From: Plicaturopsis crispa FD-325 SS-3
Taxonomy: Eukaryota > Basidiomycota > Agaricomycetes > Amylocorticiales > Amylocorticiaceae
Direction of reading: 5' to 3'
NCBI GenBank assembly: GCA_000827205.1
Contig: KN832560.1
Span: 337,478 to 401,477 of the forward strand
Length of the DNA stretch: 64,000 bases
How positions within the stretch are numbered: the first letter of the stretch is position 1; the number at the start of each line of letters is the position of its first letter. This document shows, piece after piece, positions 1-11,801 of this stretch. The position numbers were made by a program, and so were the translations under genes. Below the pieces are notes generated by a model. It worked only from the letters and a program-made list of their open reading frames with translations, searched no databases and had not been told where the DNA came from.

Positions 1-40
1 GGTCCCTTTAGCGCCAACCGGGGCTCATAACCTGACAGAA

Positions 41-214
41 TCTATGAAAGCGAGTACGTCGCGTCTCAGCCGCACAGTACGATGTGGAACGACTAAGTGA
101 ATTATACCTATGAAAGCGAGTACGTCGCGTCTAGTACAAGCATAAGTAAATAACCAAAGTAATGTATGAATGAATGTAACATACCTCAGCCGCACAGTAC
201 GATGTGGAACGACT
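41..214. repeat. Duplicated 24-30 bp segments
   Basis: A 24-base segment beginning CTATGAAAGCGAG occurs at 42-65 and again at 109-132. A second segment of about 30 bases, containing CCGCACAGTACGATGTGG, occurs at 65-94 and again at 185-214. In the first occurrence the two lie next to each other; in the second they are separated by about 52 bases. This looks like a local duplication with an insertion, or the edge of a repeated element that continues to the left of the window. Confidence 0.75.
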
Positions 215-300
215 GAGGAAAAGGAAAATAACAGACAGCAAATTACAAGTCCATGAACGCTGACCAATCAACCCAGTATAGAAAATAGCCCCTGTGTGTT

Positions 301-408
301 CTGGTCTCAAATTTGCCGCGCCACTGTGGCGCGGCAAAAACCAGACCAGAAAGTTGGTCACATGATCTGCCTATGGCAGATGGTCTTTGCGCGCGCCACC
401 GAGGCGCG
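301..408. repeat. Cluster of three GC-rich palindromes
   Basis: The first palindrome, 301-349, has a perfect 13-bp inner stem (312-324 against 326-338, one-base centre) and an outer 7-bp stem (301-307 against 343-349) separated by matched 4-base mismatches. The second is a 7-bp stem at 365-371/375-381 with a 3-base loop. The third is a 6-bp stem at 392-397/403-408. The set could be a miniature inverted-repeat element or a palindromic unit; no target-site duplication was identified. Confidence 0.6.
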
Positions 409-910
409 TTGGACAGAGGGTGCAAGCGGGCACCGTTATATTCTGTCATCTTGGCCGTTGAATTGGCCATCTACCCCGATTATCGTGTTCATGCGAACTA
501 CAAGGGTGGATGACAGGAATCTCGCAAGCCCTGTTCGCGTCGCGTCGCTGCAGCACTTGAGGTCTCACAGACTCGGTACGCTATGAAGTCCTCGTGTATC
601 CAGTATAATAGTGCTAACCTACGAACAGTTACATGTACTGTCAGCTGCTTGCCAGCTATGGGGAGTGGAGAGCTAATAGACTGAGTGAGAACAAGGACAC
701 CGGTGAGTCCTACGAGAACCGCGATGGGTACATGCTGACTGCAGAGAGACCAGCCCGGGACTGTCTTCGGGGGTGCGATACTAATTCCATGCTCGCCCGA
801 GCTGGTTTTCACTTCATTTCTCCTCGTTTTCGGTAGTCCGCACGTAGTCACACATGTTTTGTACTAATTAGCCTACATTGAATATACATCCTTCATGCTG
901 TACTGCCGAT

Positions 911-1140
911 GTCTGAGCTAACATTTATGGATCTGATTTCCGTCTAAAGCTGTCTAAACCCAGTATGAAAGCGGTCTGAATTAGGTCTCTGAACTACCTC
1001 TGAGAGGATAATTGTCTGATTTCGGTCTGAAGAACGGTCTGACAGCATCTGGAGTCAGAAGGGGACCTACTGAACTCAGACACCGATCTGACCGTCTGAC
1101 CGTCTGAAATCAGGGGTTTCAGACCGTTTCAGACGGATTG
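911..1140. repeat. GTCTGA/TCAGAC motif cluster
   Basis: GTCTGA occurs seven times (911, 974, 1014, 1025, 1037, 1094, 1102) and its reverse complement TCAGAC three times (1076, 1119, 1129) in about 225 bases, with further near matches. The right end forms an imperfect inverted repeat, about 1091-1110 against 1117-1136. Chance would give far fewer copies of a hexamer in this length. It may be a subterminal repeat region of a DNA transposon, a protein-binding array or a young satellite. Confidence 0.6.
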
Positions 1141-2957
1141 ACTTTTCCTGATGGAGTCAGCAAGGGCGCTGGCATCTGCCAGCGCGGTGTCTGCTGCTAC
1201 CAAGGTTATCCGCAAGACTGCAACGCAATGGAGGTGAAACTTCTCGGTTCGAAATGGATAAATCAAATAACACTTACCATAGGTCGTGATACTAGCAGCT
1301 TTCCAATGCCCAAGGAGTGTTGTTGGCAATGCAGGATGTGCATAGGCCAAAACACCAAATTTCACGAAAGATACGCGCGGGTCGAAAATGCTACGGAAAG
1401 CCACAGAATGTTGCCTGAAGAAGAATTGAGGATTATCAATCAGTGAATATCAAAGAAATCTAAGAGAATGAGGAAGAAATGACGAAATAGTCGAGCTCGT
1501 CGTCGACAACAGCGATCATGGCGGCGACGACGTCGTATTCAGCGGTATAATTGCCGACCGTGATTAAATTCGCTGCCACGCGGTGCCCCGGGTCCCTCTG
1601 ACGAGCAGCGTGAAGATGCCGCAATGCCGAGCGGATCACTGAGCATGATACTCCGGCTTTCCATACCCCACCGCGATTTCGCGTACACGATATCATGATA
1701 TCACTGTACATGCTCCCGGCTCCCGTATAGCGTTGTCTTGGTGTTGCCACAGATTTCCTGACGGCACAGGCATCTGGATAACGTTTCAAGTACAGGACAC
1801 TCCACCGCCGAACGTACCGTCCGTCAGATCTACTCGTGGAGACTCATCGCGAGCACTATTCCCAAGTTAGCCACCGCTGCCAGTGCCGATGCATTATGAC
1901 TTCCCCCTCCCCCTCACTCCCACTGTCTTGTCGGCTTTCTTGATGCCCTTCCAAAAGCTTGTGCGCCTTCATTTGCAGCTTCGAGACAGAACATCTATAA
2001 CTCCGGACGCGGACGTTCTCAGCGATACCCCACGAAGGCTGGGGAAATTGGCATCATCCATAAGGATGGACCGAAAGCTACCGAAAGGCGTCAAATGATA
2101 GCTCTGTGCGTCCCGTAATGGGAAGGTCATGAGATTCAATGGACGCTGGGAAGAGTTTCAGTCGCCCGCCATGCCAAACCACGGAAACTCTCGAACTGCG
2201 GAGGATTCTACTACCTGCGTAGCGTCTGTCACAGGCGCCTGCGGCGTCTCGAGTGAAGCCCCTTCAACGAACGTGCTCTTGGGCGTATCGCCTGGCCCGC
2301 GACCTGCGGGCCACCCCACAATCCTATCCCCGACTGGTCTTACTTCGGAGACGCACCGCTGAGTTTCTCCCAGAGTCATGCTTGCTGCTGTCCTGACGCT
2401 GGGAAGATACCTGGAGCGGCGCAGATTATCCGAGGGCTCTACAGATGTTGAACGCTCTACAACGAGGATAGTTCTAGCGGGTGCAACATCCGGGCCTCTT
2501 CACGGAGACCGGCGGGAATCACCCACTACAAGTATATCTATCTTTGGTTGAAAATGCGGGCATCATCTGTTTTCCAGCAAACAGGACTTCTGTTGCATCC
2601 CGATCGGCATGGAAGGATAGATATGGAAAAGAGGGATAGTGATGCGTGTGATGATTCGAAGTTGGTTTAGGAGGAGCATGGGAGGAGCACAGTGGACTGT
2701 GATCATTGCGCACCAAGCTAGCGCTTCCATGTTAAATGGAGATGGACGCTTCGAAGTTTCAAGGCTCGGAGAGTCGAGTATGGGGCGGCGCCCGCGAATG
2801 GATGCATTGCAGGATATTATGGGCAAAGGAATCTACAAGACCATATGTATAAGTAGGCTAATAACTAGAGTACATATTAACGAAATAGCAGTCTAGATCC
2901 ATGAGACGAGCGCGCAGGAGAATCAAAAGTGATAATCACACCGTTCATCATGACGAC

Positions 2958-4549
2958 TCAACGATAAACGGAAAGGTGTGAGAAGCTTGTGCCCACACCA
3001 GGATTCTCGCCCGCCCGCCGAAGCGCCTCCATATCGCGAAGGGGTGCAGCTAGGCCCAGCGCAGGCGTGGGCACACCGCCCGTCGACAGCAGCTCCCGCT
3101 CGTAGTGACCCCATGGGTCAGTCATGATCTTCACCGGCTCCTCGTGTCGAAAGCTTGGAACATGACCAGACACACTGCACGGGGGGCTAAGGACCACGCG
3201 AATAAAATACTGCGGGAGACGTAGGAGTGTCAGCTTTAACGCACACGCACGCGTAGAAAATACGTTGCTGCTGACCTGAGTATCGACGATGCCCTCAATC
3301 CCCCAAGAATTCTCCTGACCCGCGCTGCCAGCCTGCAACTCGCATTGCAGCCGAGACACCGACTCGTCGCTAGATTCGTGCACACGCCATGAGTCCACCG
3401 ACGCAATGGGCATATTTCGCACGCGTAGGATGTCGACTCCGCCCGCCCGCCACACGCGGGTTCGCTTCACCAGTGTGACGCGAATTTTTGGTGCGAGGAG
3501 CTTCGCGAGGGAGGGATCACCTTTCATGACGAGGCTGATAACAAGGGGAATGTTATCACCCGATGTAAAGCATGCCGGCGATGGCAAGGAGAGCTAGCGG
3601 ACGGCTCAGTTACGGCGCACATTTGACGGACAACGTTTGACTCACATATAACGCTCTCGATGTATCGGAGGGGTCAGCTGCTCTCGATGTGTTCGGCCAC
3701 GATGCTGCCATTTTTACCGTGAAAATGCGGTCGTCTACAGGGAATGGGACATCTACATTCGCCAAGGCGGGCAGCGGGATGGATAGCAGGGGCGGCACAG
3801 ACGGCCTGGATTTAGGCAGATACAATATTGGAACGTTTATCCTGCGATTGTGCATGTTAGCACATAGCCTCGTGCTCGATTTATTGAACGTGCGTACGAT
3901 TCGTGTCGTCGGAGACCTTTCCTCGTCATGTCCACTTTAAGCATGTATGTCACATTGCAGGTGGTCCCGGGAAGAAGCGTGTTGAACGAGGGAGGAAGAT
4001 GTATGGTGCCTTGCTTTATGGAGACTTGAGACGGAAAAGGTATTTCGAACGTGTGGTCACCGTCCCATGGGGTGTTTTTGGCAGATGGGGAATACAGCGT
4101 AATTGTTTCGCACAGGAGAGATGTATTGGAATACGACGCGACGATCCCACGTTCCGCTGCCGTGGTCGTGATTTCTGCCTTGAGCTGGAGATATCTGTTC
4201 AGCGGTGGAAAAGTAAATATGTTAAAGGGGACATTACCGTTACCGTGACTTTGACAACGTGAGCTTTGTCTCCGGAGAATCTTGCGTGGCCCAGGACCGT
4301 CCCCCGCCATCCAAATGCTGGTATGTGACCGCAGAACGCGCGAGGACCAAGGTTGACCTCCATATGCTCCGTCTTGTACACGAAATCAGGGTCGGCCGAG
4401 CCTGAGCCCACACGGTGAAGATGTGAGCAGGAAAATAGCTGTAAAACGCGCTCCGAGTTCGCTGGACAAGGGGAATATGTCGGCGACGAAGGCGGGTCGT
4501 CGATAGTCCTGGGGTACCAGTACGAGGGTGGGGCATCTGGGGATTCCAT
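2958..4549 (-). CDS. Arrestin-like N-terminal domain protein
   Basis: The protein begins at the ATG at 4547-4549 with a Pro-rich stretch (MESPDAPPSYWYPRTID, then PPSSPTYS) followed by ERVLQ, an opening I associate with the basidiomycete family of arrestin-like proteins. Exon 1 runs to about 4247. Exon 2 (to about 3909) supplies beta-strand-rich sequence with TIHLPPSFNTLLPG. Exon 3 (to about 3647) and a last exon ending at 2958 complete it. The last exon appears to hide a 66-base intron with in-phase ends near 3212-3277. Alpha-arrestins act as cargo adaptors for ubiquitin ligases of the Rsp5 type, and an Rsp5 gene lies in this window, but I see no clear PPxY motif beyond PPSY near the N-terminus. 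The family call is inferred from the overall pattern; the exact splice sites are approximate. Confidence 0.65.
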
Positions 4550-5320
4550 GGTCACTGTGAGCTATAGTGGTTGGGAGTCACGAAAGGAGCGCGTAGGTGT
4601 GTTGGCGCTCTGATAAGTAGTATTTATACGTACGGCAACCTGAAGAGATTGTCAGTCATAGATGCGTTAGTTTTATGACTCGAGGTTCCTAACACGTCTC
4701 AGTTCAAACGAACCTCACTAATGGAACTTCTGGAATGACGCGATCTGGGGGAATGGCTGGGATCAATTGAAGTAGTCATGCAAAATTGAGTGCAAGAACA
4801 ATGGAACCGGGGACAAACGCCTGTCAATCTTCCTGAAGCCTGAAGCCTGAATGCTCTTGAATCCGCGATATCGGGAATATCGGTGTAACCTATGTGTGCG
4901 ACGGTGAGCAGCAGCATCCCCGACACTCCCACCCACTGGCGCCTGCTGATGCTGAGTGTGCGACGGGTGGGCCCTTGAAATGATACGGCGCTGGCGGGAG
5001 AAGATCCGAGTGTGAATGATTTTCGCCCTGAAAATGTTCTTGCTCCATAAGCAAAGTGCAGCGAAAACATGAGATACCACTTCATATTTTCCGCTCGCTT
5101 TCCGGTATGTTTTTTGAGCTGAACAAGCAAGACGAGCACGAGCGATGGCTTGAAAATGACTTGCCTTCAGTAAATTGCCGGTTGGATGCCGGTCGGAGAT
5201 GCCCGATCGGATCAACTCCGATAATATGCCCGCTTCCCCGCACTGGGTCTAAGTACAGCGACTGCCCGGGTCCCCATCCTTGCTTGTCCCCAAATACTCT
5301 GGTCCGACTCTTGTTTGCCC
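4550..5320. other. Intergenic, divergent promoter region
   Basis: This separates the arrestin-like gene (minus) from 3-hydroxyisobutyrate dehydrogenase (plus). Two overlapping minus-strand frames of about 146-150 codons (4699-5215) are open together but have no family resemblance. A short direct triplication of CCTGAAG occurs near 4832-4851. No other signal was recognised. Confidence 0.5.
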
Positions 5321-6553
5321 ATGAGACCTTCATTGCGATGCCTGAGCGCCATTGGAAAGAGCGCAGCTCGGTCCAAGAGCACCAGCTTTATAGGTTTGGG
5401 ACGGATGGGCTCAGAAATGGCGTATAACATATTTTCCAAACAATTCGCCCAGGGACCTCACTCCCATTTCGTGGTTTGCGATGCTTTGCCGGACAGCGCC
5501 AGGTCATTCTGCGATAACTTCCTAACACAATATCCTGGTGCAAATATCGATGTTGCGTCCTCGCCAGCAGAGTAAGCCCCGCTACCCTTTCCTACGAATC
5601 GCTCTCATCGCGTGAATGTGCAGGGCGGTTGCAGCCTCGCAAACCGTAATAACCATGCTTCCATCCTCTCCGCAAGTCCAGACAGTGTATCTGGAGTCTG
5701 GCGGAATCGTTCCTGCTCTCAAAAGCCTCGACCGTGGAACTGCGAGTGACACGCTTTGCATCGACTCAACCACCCTTGATGTAGTCGTCGCACGTAAAGT
5801 CGCGGCAGACGTCATAGGCACCGGCGCGCACGTCGTCGACGCACCCGTTTCCGGCGGTAAGTCCTCCGCGTTACATCCAGGGGCACGTCGTTACTTCATG
5901 CCGTTCATGCAGGTGTTCCTGGTGCGAAAGCCGGGACGTTGAGTTTCCTCGTTGGTGGGACGGAGGAAGCCTTCGAGCGCGCACGGCCCCTGCTGGAGCT
6001 CATGGGCAGCCGTATCATACACTGCGGCAGCTCGGGTGATGGCCTCGTCGCAAAAATATGCAACAACCTTGTATTGGGCGTCCAACAAATTGTTGTCGGG
6101 GAGGCGATGCTCCTGGGGAGCAAGCTGGGCATTGACCCCGCGGTTCTAGCCAGTGTGATCAACAGCTCAACGGGAAGCTGCTGGTCGTCTTCGGTGAACA
6201 ATCCGGTGCCCCATGCGTTGCCAGACAAGTCGCCCCCCTGCGAACGCGACTACGAGGGAGGGTTCGCCACGGCGCTCATGCTAAAGGTAAGCACTTTCAT
6301 CACCGAAATGAGATGACGAGCGCGCTGGCACTTACGTCCAGAAACACAGGATATGGGTCTAGCTATGAATATCGGTGATGTGGCCGGCGTTCCGCTGCCT
6401 CTTGGGGTCGCAGCAGAGGGGATCTACGCGGAAGTCATGCGGTCAGAGCCTGCTCTTGGGCGCAAGGATTTTTCCTCTGTGTACAAATTCCTCCAACGTG
6501 CAGCAGAAGCGCGACGTAACGTCAACGGATCCTCCTCCGAGAGGTCGGAGTAG
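5321..6553 (+). CDS. HIBADH: 3-hydroxyisobutyrate dehydrogenase, mitochondrial
   Basis: This enzyme oxidises 3-hydroxyisobutyrate to methylmalonate semialdehyde with NAD+ in mitochondrial valine breakdown. Four exons (5321-5571, 5624-5856, 5913-6286, 6350-6553) join in phase to give 353 residues. The first about 20 residues are rich in Arg and Ser and look like a mitochondrial presequence. They run directly into the dinucleotide-binding motif FIGLGRMGSEMA. The family motif VDAPVSGGVPGAKAG, whose usual form is DAPVSGG, spans the exon 2/3 junction, and the catalytic-lysine region appears as GLVAKICNNLVLG. The C-terminal motif DMGLAMN is also kept. The ATG at 5321 is chosen because a frame opened upstream has only a TTG. 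The protein looks complete and of normal length. Confidence 0.93.
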
Positions 6554-6869
6554 TCTTCGACGGTGACGGTGACAGATCATCACAATGCGAATCCATTTTT
6601 TTTCTCGCAGTAGTCTTGGATACACAGTACATTGCTGGAAGACCAGTGGCCGTGCACCTGGAGCTCCGTTTCCGCTTGACTTCAAATTCAAGAACCTTGA
6701 TTCTTGCAAGAAAAACCGAGAGAGGGACTCGGTTCGGAGATCGGAGAAGAGACTGGCGTGTGGACGCCAAGTTTGCCTCAAGTTTCCTGATCAAAGCAAT
6801 TGACCGCTGAACTTTATACCACCTCTCTTTCAAGTTCTCCGCGCCAGTAGTCATCCAACGCAGCAGGCC
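6554..6869. other. Intergenic region
   Basis: The 3' flank of the dehydrogenase and the 5' flank of the next gene lie here. A minus-strand frame of about 110 codons (6522-6854) is open, but it begins inside the 5' flank of the next gene and resembles nothing known. A pyrimidine-rich stretch, CTCTCTTTC, lies about 40 bases before the next start codon. I see nothing else. Confidence 0.4.
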
Positions 6870-8687
6870 ATGGCTGCCACCGACAAGCCTAACGTTCTCA
6901 TATTCGGTGCGTACAGAGAGAATAGCATTCTGGTGCTTTCGACGAGAACGATGTATTGACCGACGGGGCGGTGTTCATGATCAGGCGGGCTCAACACCTC
7001 TTCGCGGACGCTCGCCGCGTTGCTCGTGCCCGTCGAAGGCGAGTCTTTGGTCAAGGTATGCCCGATCCGCCAAAACTTGCCCCATCGATCGGGAGAAACT
7101 GATGATTCGCGCACCCAAAGCACCTGCGCATAGTGGACAAATTCTCTATCGCGCCTCCTACAACGTATGTGATCGAACTCGCTGGTTCCAAACCACCTTG
7201 CTGATGGCCTTTCGTGCAGCTATCTCGGCGCGGAGTTTCCCAAGGTTGTAGCTAAGCCCAATGTGGAATATAAGCAGGCGAACTTGACGGTTCCCGGTGA
7301 GTCCTTACAGTCGCGTAGGTTACGGGTCGATGCTGACTCAAAACAGCCCCGGTGGCCTCTGCATTCGACCCTCCCGAAGGCGAAGGGCCTTACGACTATG
7401 TATTTGATCTCACGGGTGAGGTCCGACATGACCGCCCAGAACAAGTATGCACTAGTCCTCTGTAGTTGGTATGCACATTACTTATAGATTGCACAGGTTC
7501 AAGTTAACCACACCTTTAATGTGGCCAGGCTCATTGGTCTGGAGGCAGCCAAGCGTAAAGTGAAGGCGTACGTCCGTCTGCAGCAGCCCTGGTACGAGAC
7601 GTCAGAGAAAGGCTCGCACAACGAGAAGGAGGACGTGAAGCCCCTTGGAACTATCGGGCTGTGGTGGCATGAAACCTTGCGGATGTTGGCGGCCATTCCT
7701 GAGTGAGCACTCCCGCTGCTCACAGATACACTGCCACCGTTTACTGATGCTACGTAGCTTGAACCTTGTAATCTTGAGGATAGGCTTCGTTTACGGCCCA
7801 TATACCGAGTTCGGCGTTCGTGAGTACAATTCTGTGCATATGGGAGTCCTGCGCGCTCATACACGACCATAGTCGCGTCTGTGATCACCGTGGCATCGGT
7901 ATACGGCTTCTTGAAGCAGCCTATGAAATCTCTGTATGTTATTTTTTCTTTCGTCAAGCAATGTGCTGACTTTGTATCAGCTGGGCACCGGGAAAGAGCC
8001 CAATGTACTCTGTCCACGCTGCTGACGTTGCAGGTGGATTATGGGCATGCGCAGAGTGGATCAAGTCTGTTGGACGCAAAGAAGCAGATGCGATCGCAGG
8101 CGAGGAGATTATCGCCCATCATCAGAAGAGCAAGGTCAAGGATGTCGAGGGGTTGGTCCCACACTCGCAGAAGGTGATCGCGCCGCTCTTCAACCTCGTA
8201 CGTCCCACGCATTTCTACACCCAGTCCGTATGTGACACATGGTTGTATGTTTAGACGGATGACTCCGACTCGACGATGGCAAAGACGGGAAGCGTTGTTA
8301 CCTCGCTCTTCGGTACAACCTTCGAGTTCATGGGCTTTGCATCGGACGTACTTGCCAAGGTCGGTCCTCTAGTCTTATCCGAGACTGCACCCTTTTGACC
8401 TGGGAACACAGTTTAAAATGGACGACGTCGTGGAGGAAATCAACGAGGCCCATGTGGGCGCGTGGACACAGATGATCACGACGTCCGACCCGCCGATTCC
8501 CAACACACCACTGTCAGCGTACATGGACACATATACCCTGTCGAAACACATGGTTGCGCTGAGCAACACCAAGATCAAGGAAGTCATCGGGTACAAGCTG
8601 AAGTACCCCGAGCTAAGTCACGACGCGCTGAAGGAGATGGTCGACAAGTGGAAAGCGGAGGGGAGTTGGCCCAATCTAGATGGTTAG
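6870..8687 (+). CDS. NAD(P)-binding epimerase/dehydratase-like protein
   Basis: Eleven short exons (6870-6906, 6985-7055, 7121-7164, 7220-7296, 7347-7444, 7497-7702, 7758-7819, 7873-7933, 7981-8197, 8255-8359, 8412-8687) close in phase and give 417 residues. The N-terminus NVLIFGGLNTSSR is a Rossmann beta-alpha-beta with a relaxed glycine motif. YDYVFDLTGEVRHDRPE, LVILRIGFVYGPYTEFG and HAADVAGGLWA follow the order seen in extended short-chain dehydrogenases of the NAD-dependent epimerase family. The usual YxxxK active site is not evident, so the substrate cannot be named. Proteins of this shape are widespread in basidiomycetes and are generally annotated only as NAD(P)-binding. Function beyond cofactor binding is unknown. 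Confidence 0.85.
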
Positions 8688-9110
8688 CGGGGGTAAATGG
8701 GGTATATTATGTCCTTTTCTCTTTCACGCAATATTTTATGTTGCCCTGTTTGCTTGCCCCTGCTTATTATTTTGGGGCAAGTAGATGCCATGCTTACGGT
8801 GCTAGGTTTCTTTCTTTCTGCGCATCCCAGTTATCACGATTGTTCTGTCATATGTTAATACTCTGCTTTCAATTAATCGCTCTGTTGTCCTGTTTCAACG
8901 TTTTCAGCCTCGAGGGACACTTGTTAGAAAAGAGCGTCCATGAATTGCACGGTTAGGGCCGCCGAGGTCGCAGGCTCAAAGCGCGTCAATCGACGCGACT
9001 CGGACGCGCTTATTCTTGATTTATATCTTTGTCTCATCTTTGTTTTCTCCCACAGAGTCAAAACCTACGGAGTACATCGCGAGCGGCCTGCATTGGGATA
9101 ACGGCAGAAA
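8688..9110. other. Intergenic region
   Basis: T-rich sequence follows the stop codon of the epimerase-like gene and probably holds its 3' UTR. The 5' flank of the polymerase gene follows. No gene or repeat was recognised. Confidence 0.5.
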
Positions 9111-10894
9111 ATGACCATTCCTTCGTTGTGAGTACGGGAACGTTTTTTTGGCAGTGGCGCAGCTCATGAACGGAACGTTAGACCAGTGCCTACGGATGCA
9201 CCTTCTCGACTGACTACAGCCGTCCTTCCTCCGACGGAGAAGACGCCATCATACCTCATCACTGCCGCCAACAAGTCCTATAAGCATCAATACGCGAATA
9301 TCTACTTCCTGCGTCTGCGCATCTTACGCGAATTTGTCGAAGAACGCGCCCGGAGACTATGGAAAGGAGTTGCAGGTGAGCAAATCGGACCAATGGACGC
9401 GTTTTTGTTGCCTGACGGACTTTCGCTGGCCGCAGGGAATCCCGTTCTCATCCCGCGAGTACTCGAAGTCGTGAAATCGCAACTATGCTATATCGTCGGA
9501 ACGGTGTACATGGACATGCCACTCAAACCGAATGTCCTCGAAGACATCGCCAGAGACGTGAGTGATGTCGTGTCCTACACCCTCCGGCGTGTGCTCAAAA
9601 TACTTTCGCTTCGTTTCTTCAGCGTTCAATACCTGCACCAGCGCCTCTGAAGAAATTCAACTCGGAGGAGGACAGTGTGATGCTTGAGGACGAGTCGGGA
9701 CGCATCCGGCTCGTTGGGGAGCGCGTGCATGACGCGCGGCTCGTGACAGGTATCATTGCTGGCGCCTTGGGCATGGAGACGCCGAGCGGCGATTTCGAGG
9801 TCGTAGATATATGCTACGCCGGCCTGCCGCCGCAGCTACCACAAGAAAATTCCGACGAGTCAATGGATGTCGATGGTATGGTTCTTCGCAGACTTGATCG
9901 TGCACCATGACTTACAAGCGTGTTTCAGATGGGCCTTCTGCACCTGCGGACGAATGGGTAGCGGTGTTGTCTGGACTGGACGTTGGCTCGCCATCGCCTC
10001 CGGACGCGCAGATACAGATGCTAATTGAATATCTCTGCGGCGAAGCGGGAGGCACAGAAGATCAAGCAGTAGTATCTCAAGTGTCTCGATTGATTATCGC
10101 AGGGAATTCTCTGGCACCTGCCACTGTGATTGACAATTTCAGTGCTGTTCAGAACACGTCCGAAGACAAGAAACCTGTGAGTCCGACCAGTTGTGTACGA
10201 TTTTCATCCAGCTGACAACTTCTCACAGCGGCGGTATGGATACGACTCCACAACCTTCTCTGCACATCCAACGATCAGCCTTTCCGCGCACCTGCTTGAT
10301 ATCGCGCGTGCCATGCCGATCCACATTCTTCCCGGTGCAAATGACCCATCCGGGACAATCCTTCCCCAACAGCCCTTTCCACGCGCCATGTTTGGTGCAG
10401 CGGCAAAATACGCGTCCTTCGAGTGCGAGACGAACCCGACCTACATCCGGCTCTCCTCCGCACCTCCCGCGTCCTCCGATACGCCACCGTCGCGCCCTGT
10501 CGTCTCTCGGACGATACTCGCGAATTCTGGCCAGCCGCTGAACGATATGTACAAGTATCTGCCCTCCCCGCCGACAACGAGGCTTGCGCTGGCCGAGTCT
10601 ACACTCCGCTGGCGGCACGTTGCACCAACCGCGCCGGATACCCTCTGGTGCCATCCGTACTTTACAGAAGACCCGTTCATCATCCACGAAACGCCAGATA
10701 TATATGTTATCGGTGGCCAACCGCAGTTCCAGACGAAGCTAGTCGAGGAAGAGGGAAAACGGTGTCGGATTGTGCTTGTTCCATCATTTGCAGAGACGGG
10801 GGTGCTGGTGCTAGTGAATCTACGGACGCTGGGTGTGAGGAGTGTTTCCTTCGCTGTAGAAGGAATGACTGCAGGCGGCGGGACCGATCCATAG
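9111..10894 (+). CDS. POLD2: DNA polymerase delta small (B) subunit
   Basis: This is the second subunit of replicative DNA polymerase delta (fission yeast Cdc1, budding yeast Pol31), bridging the catalytic subunit and the third subunit in the nucleus. Six exons (9111-9127, 9182-9375, 9436-9557, 9623-9875, 9929-10176, 10229-10894) give 499 residues. Family landmarks in order are YKHQYANIYFLRL near the N-terminus, the OB-fold segment EDESGRIRLVGERV, the inactive phosphoesterase region with MPIHILPGANDPSG, and the C-terminal HPYFTEDPFIIHETPDIYV and DIYVIGGQPQFQT. The first exon codes for only five complete codons; its phase fits the acceptor at 9181 and not the nearer one at 9186. The gene appears intact. 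Confidence 0.95.
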
Positions 10895-11801
10895 CATTGG
10901 TAGTATGTACAATATGGTCAGCGGGCATCGCAGAGTACTCTACTCCTTCAAGGATACGACGAACATTCACACTGAGGATTCCGCTCAAATTGACAAGATT
11001 GTATTTTGGATCGATGGGCATGATCGAGAGATAACATGTACACAAGACGAGTATGGCAGGAATTAAAGTAAGTGGCAAGTCTTAGTCTGGGCGAGAAATC
11101 CTATGGTTCCTGTCAACGCAAAGCGTCAGCACCTGTGCATTTCAGACGGAAAGCTGAAAAAGCAGGAAACAAATATGCGGCTCAGATACCGTTGTAGTAA
11201 GGTGAATTCAAAACAACCGTGTTTTAACATGACACGGCGTTCGTACAGTGTGAATATTTTGTCATCAACACCGCGATGCAGAGTGCGAAAACCGAGAAAA
11301 TGACTGCTGCTCACCATTACACGAGCTTGAACATTTGGACCGTTTGTTACATCGAGGAGTCGAAGAGAAATAGAAGACGCCTAAAAAGTTGATGGCTTTT
11401 TGTACGGAGGGGTTGTTTGGCGATATTTGGCTATCAATGCTCGACGCGACGCGACTGTGGCTGAACAATATTTGCACCTTACCCTCTTACCGCCATTGTG
11501 CTCTCATTCCAGTATTTTTCTGGATTGAATCCTAGCGTGTCTACGGTAACTCTAGCAACGTTATTTGACTGTCTTTGCTGATGTGGGTCCTCGTAGGCGT
11601 AGGCGGAACACTTGCCAAGTACGGTAGAATTGCAAGTGCAATCGCTGTGTCGTTCGTTCCAGGCAATCGCCCGTGTCGTTCACCACTTCGCGCATAGATT
11701 TTGCTATTAAAGCGGCTAGGATATCGACATGGTGCTGTCATCAACACAAATCACTCTCGTATTCGCCAACCTCACACAGCACATCCTCTCATCAACACGC
11801 G
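10895..11801. other. Intergenic region, no gene seen
   Basis: About 900 bases with only short opposing frames. The minus-strand frames at 10441-11078 are antisense to the polymerase gene or run past its end. I recognise no RNA gene, repeat or conserved motif. Confidence 0.5.

Larger units (their letters stand above)
1..2957. other. Gene-poor, repeat-bearing left flank
   Basis: I see no convincing gene here. The open frames are short, overlap on both strands and resemble no family I know. The longest minus-strand frame, about 1460-1789, is rich in Arg and Ala but has no recognisable motif. The stretch holds duplicated segments near 41-214, GC-rich palindromes at 301-408 and a GTCTGA motif cluster at 911-1134, each listed separately. 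It may be decayed transposon-derived DNA, but no transposase or reverse transcriptase could be read. Confidence 0.6.

Noticed and set aside
1460-1789. 109-codon minus-strand frame in the left flank
   Set aside because: Looks mildly coding but matches no motif I know, and starts and stops without context; it may be a decayed relic.
4699-5215. Two overlapping minus-strand frames of 146-150 codons
   Set aside because: Both phases are open at once, neither shows a motif or signal, and this is expected sometimes in a GC-moderate promoter region.
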